Positions 6,288 to 8,175 of a DNA stretch of 8,175 nt are shown here, in pieces (position 1 is the first letter of the stretch; the number at the start of each line of letters is the position of its first letter). Made by a program: the position numbers and the translations under genes. Below the pieces are notes generated by a model. That model saw only the letters and a list, made by a program, of their open reading frames with translations. It made no database searches and had not been told where the DNA came from. This DNA comes from Ramlibacter sp. (GTDB taxonomy: Bacteria > Pseudomonadota > Gammaproteobacteria > Burkholderiales > Burkholderiaceae_C), in assembly GCA_021156245.1 (NCBI GenBank), contig JAJNBO010000086.1, positions 1 through 8,175 on the forward strand. The letters are read 5' to 3'.

Positions 6288-7648
6288 CCGCACGCGCCCT
6301 CCTGTTCGCGATCTTCCTCGCGGGCGGAGCCGCCGCAGGATGGGTGCTGCAGGGACAGCTGGGGGCCTTGCTCGGGATGGCGGCGGGCGCTGCCCTGTGG
6401 TTCGCCATCGACAGTTTCCAGGCGACCCGCGTGTTGCGGTGGCTGCGCACGGGCCAGCTGCGCGGCGCGCCCACCGTGGGTGGCTGGTGGGGCGAAGCCG
6501 CGCACCGCGCCCGCCGGGCGCTCGCGCTGCGCGAAGAGCAGAAGGAGGACGCGGAGCGGCGCCTGGAGGCCTTCCTCGATGCGATCCGCACCTCGCCGAA
6601 CGGGGTGGTCCTGCTCGATCCGGAAGGCCGCATCGAGTGGTGCAACCAGACCGCCGCGGGCCACTTCGGCCTCGATCCGGCGCGCGACCTGCAGCAGCAC
6701 GTGGTGCACCTCCTGCGCGACCCCGGCTTCAGCGGGTTCTATCACGGCGGAAGCTATGCGCACGACGTCGTCATCCCCGCGCCGGGCAGCACCTCGGCCA
6801 GCGCGCGCAGGCTGGCGCTGCACCTGCACCCGTACGGTGAAGGGCGCCTGCTGCTGCTGTCGAGGGACGTCACGGCCGTGGAGCAGGCCGAGACGATGCG
6901 GCGCGATTTCGTCGCCAACGTGTCGCACGAAATCCGCACGCCGCTGACGGTGCTGTCCGGGTTCGTCGAGACGCTGGAGTCGCTGGACTTGCCGAAGGAG
7001 GAGCGTGGCCGCTACCTGCGCCTGATGGCGCAGCAGGCGCAGCGCATGCAGACGCTGGTGAGCGACCTGCTCACGCTGTCGCGGCTGGAGGGCAGCCCCT
7101 TGCCCGGGGCGAACGACTGGACGCCGGCCATCACCCTGCTGTCGCAAGCGGAACAGGAGGCGCGCGGGATGGGCAAGGCGCTGGGCAAGCCGGCGCTGCA
7201 GGTGCGCTTCGCGCCCGCGCCCCCGGTGGCGATCGGCGGCGCGGCCAGCGAGCTGCAAAGCGCGATCTCCAACCTGGTGGGGAACGCGGTGCGGTACACG
7301 CCGGACGCAGGGACGATCGAGGTCGGCTTGCAACCCGCGGAAGGCAGCCGCTGGGAGCTGTTCGTCCGCGATACGGGTCCGGGGATTTCCGCGGAACACC
7401 TTCCGCGCCTGACCGAGCGCTTCTACCGGGTGGACCGCAGCCGCTCGCGCGAGACCGGTGGCACCGGCCTGGGCCTCGCGATCGTCAAGCACGTGGTGCA
7501 GCGGCACGGCGGCGAACTGAAAGTCACGAGCGTGCAGGGGACCGGGTCCACCTTCAGCATCCTCCTGCCGGCGACGCGCGTTCGCCCGCTGGACACTACG
7601 CCGGCCGATACGCCCGCACAGCCCGCCACAGAATCAACGGCAGGATGA
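6284..7648 (+). CDS. phoR: Phosphate regulon sensor histidine kinase PhoR
   Basis: PhoR (454 residues) phosphorylates and dephosphorylates PhoB. Two N-terminal membrane segments (about 4-22 and 26-43) leave almost no periplasmic loop, as usual for PhoR, which senses Pst/PhoU rather than phosphate directly. A charged linker (about 70-93) leads to a PAS domain (about 94-195, with NGVVLLDPEGRIEWCNQTA). Then come the HisKA domain with the phosphorylated H215 in ANVSHEIRTPL, and the ATPase domain with N-box NLVGNAVRYTP (330-340), G1 DTGPGIS (363-369), F-box FYRVD (380-384) and G2 GGTGLGL (392-398). A threonine/proline-rich tail (about 434-454) follows the kinase fold. Translation should be coupled to phoB through the ATGA overlap. 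The 3' end runs 53 bp into the convergent MATE gene. Confidence 0.97.
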   Translation: MTARALLFAIFLAGGAAAGWVLQGQLGALLGMAAGAALWFAIDSFQATRVLRWLRTGQLRGAPTVGGWWGEAAHRARRALALREEQKEDAERRLEAFLDAIRTSPNGVVLLDPEGRIEWCNQTAAGHFGLDPARDLQQHVVHLLRDPGFSGFYHGGSYAHDVVIPAPGSTSASARRLALHLHPYGEGRLLLLSRDVTAVEQAETMRRDFVANVSHEIRTPLTVLSGFVETLESLDLPKEERGRYLRLMAQQAQRMQTLVSDLLTLSRLEGSPLPGANDWTPAITLLSQAEQEARGMGKALGKPALQVRFAPAPPVAIGGAASELQSAISNLVGNAVRYTPDAGTIEVGLQPAEGSRWELFVRDTGPGISAEHLPRLTERFYRVDRSRSRETGGTGLGLAIVKHVVQRHGGELKVTSVQGTGSTFSILLPATRVRPLDTTPADTPAQPATESTAG

Positions 7649-8175
7649 TCGCGAGCAGCGCCAGCGCGAAGCTGCTGGCGATCCAGAAGGCGGCAGGGCT
7701 CTGCTGCGCGGGCCAGGGCCCGATGCCCTGGTAGGCGAGCTGGTAGCCGCCGACCACGCCGACGCCCCACAGCAGCACGCAATACGCCACCAGCGGCGCC
7801 ACGGCCACCCGGTAGCAGCGCAGCACGAACACGCACAGCGCCTGCATGGCATCGCCCAGGTGGTACAGGCCGAGCCACACGAGCAGGCCGGTCGCGACCG
7901 CCACCACCTGCGGGTCGGCCGAGTAGATGGAGGCGATGCCCGAACGCGTCGCCAGCACCATGCACACCAGCACGGCGGCCATGGACAGGCCCATCCGGAA
8001 GCCGGTGCGGATCGCCGCGCGTGCCTTCTTCGGGTCGCCCGCGCCCAGCCAGAAGCTCACGCGCGCGCTGGTCGCGATGGCGATGGACAGCGGCATCATG
8101 TACATCACGGCCGCCAGGTTGGACGCGATCTGGTGGGCGGCGGCGGACAAGGTGCCTTGCCGGGCGATGAACAGC
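7596..8175 (-). CDS. MATE-family efflux transporter, C-terminal part
   Basis: The frame is open at the window end and yields 192 residues up to a TAG at 7598-7596; the N-terminal half lies outside. It starts LFIARQGTLSAAAHQIASNL, matching the MATE (NorM-type) signature in which AAHQIA precedes a membrane helix. Next comes ARVSFWLGAGDPKKAR, the cytoplasmic loop seen in this family after the first helix of the C-terminal bundle (typically GxGDxxxAR). About five more hydrophobic segments follow, and the protein ends in a short basic tail (WRAVRAYRPA). Such proteins are inner-membrane antiporters that export cationic drugs or metabolites using Na+ or H+ gradients; the substrate cannot be told. 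It converges on phoR and overlaps it by 53 bp. There is no sign that it belongs to the Pho operon. Confidence 0.92.
   Translation of the reverse strand, partial: LFIARQGTLSAAAHQIASNLAAVMYMMPLSIAIATSARVSFWLGAGDPKKARAAIRTGFRMGLSMAAVLVCMVLATRSGIASIYSADPQVVAVATGLLVWLGLYHLGDAMQALCVFVLRCYRVAVAPLVAYCVLLWGVGVVGGYQLAYQGIGPWPAQQSPAAFWIASSFALALLAIILPLILWRAVRAYRPA
7647..7683. other. Imperfect inverted repeat (stem-loop) at the phoR stop codon
   Basis: GATCGCGAGCAGC (7647-7659) pairs with GCTGCTGGCGATC (7671-7683) at 12 of 13 positions, with an 11-nt loop. The left arm begins inside the phoR stop codon. No T-run follows on either strand, so it is not a classical intrinsic terminator, though it could stabilise the 3' end of the pst-pho transcript. 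It lies inside the MATE coding region, where the repeat encodes the hydrophobic stretch IASSFALALLAI, so chance arising from coding bias is a real alternative. Confidence 0.4.

Noticed and set aside
1..8175. A new defence, mobile or RNA-based system
   Set aside because: I looked for repeats, CRISPR-like arrays, tRNA or rRNA genes, transposase or integrase motifs and composition breaks and saw none; the genes are of well-known families with uniform GC-rich codon use.

Overview
The window comes from a high-GC betaproteobacterium. The gene order pstS-pstC-pstA-pstB-phoU-phoB-phoR on one strand, the GC-rich codon use and the protein sequences fit Burkholderiales, most likely a Comamonadaceae-type organism. 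The assignment to family is inference; no rRNA or other marker is present. The core of the window is a complete phosphate-starvation (Pho) locus: the high-affinity phosphate ABC transporter PstSCAB, its regulator PhoU, and the PhoB/PhoR two-component system.

Layout. Positions 1-431 (minus) hold the N-terminal part of a type I periplasmic substrate-binding protein, cut by the window edge. Directly upstream of it and co-oriented, 438-920 (minus) encodes a small FAS1 (fasciclin) lipoprotein. A 158-bp divergent intergenic region (921-1078) carries two back-to-back PhoB boxes. pstS follows at 1079-2122, then a 122-bp gap (2123-2244) with a third PhoB box. After this come pstC (2245-3210), pstA (3207-4091), pstB (4097-4879), phoU (4889-5593), phoB (5595-6287) and phoR (6284-7648), with junctions from 4-bp overlaps to 9-bp gaps. 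From 7596 to the window end, on the minus strand, lies the C-terminal part of a MATE-family exporter, overlapping phoR tail to tail by 53 bp. No stretch over 300 bases lacks a gene, and I see no RNA genes, mobile elements or CRISPR arrays.

How it works together. PstS captures periplasmic phosphate, PstC/PstA form the membrane channel and PstB drives transport with ATP. In the known Pho paradigm, PstSCAB and PhoU report phosphate status to PhoR, which phosphorylates PhoB when phosphate is scarce; PhoB~P then binds direct repeats of TGTCAC-like half-sites 11 bp apart. All three boxes here share one geometry: two half-sites, a 10-bp spacer and a TAnnnT -10 element. This predicts autoregulation at two points of the operon (before pstS and before pstC). 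It also predicts that the FAS1 lipoprotein and the substrate-binding protein on the other strand belong to the same Pho regulon. That last prediction is the main non-routine observation; the rest is a well-known system with no sign of a wholly new one.
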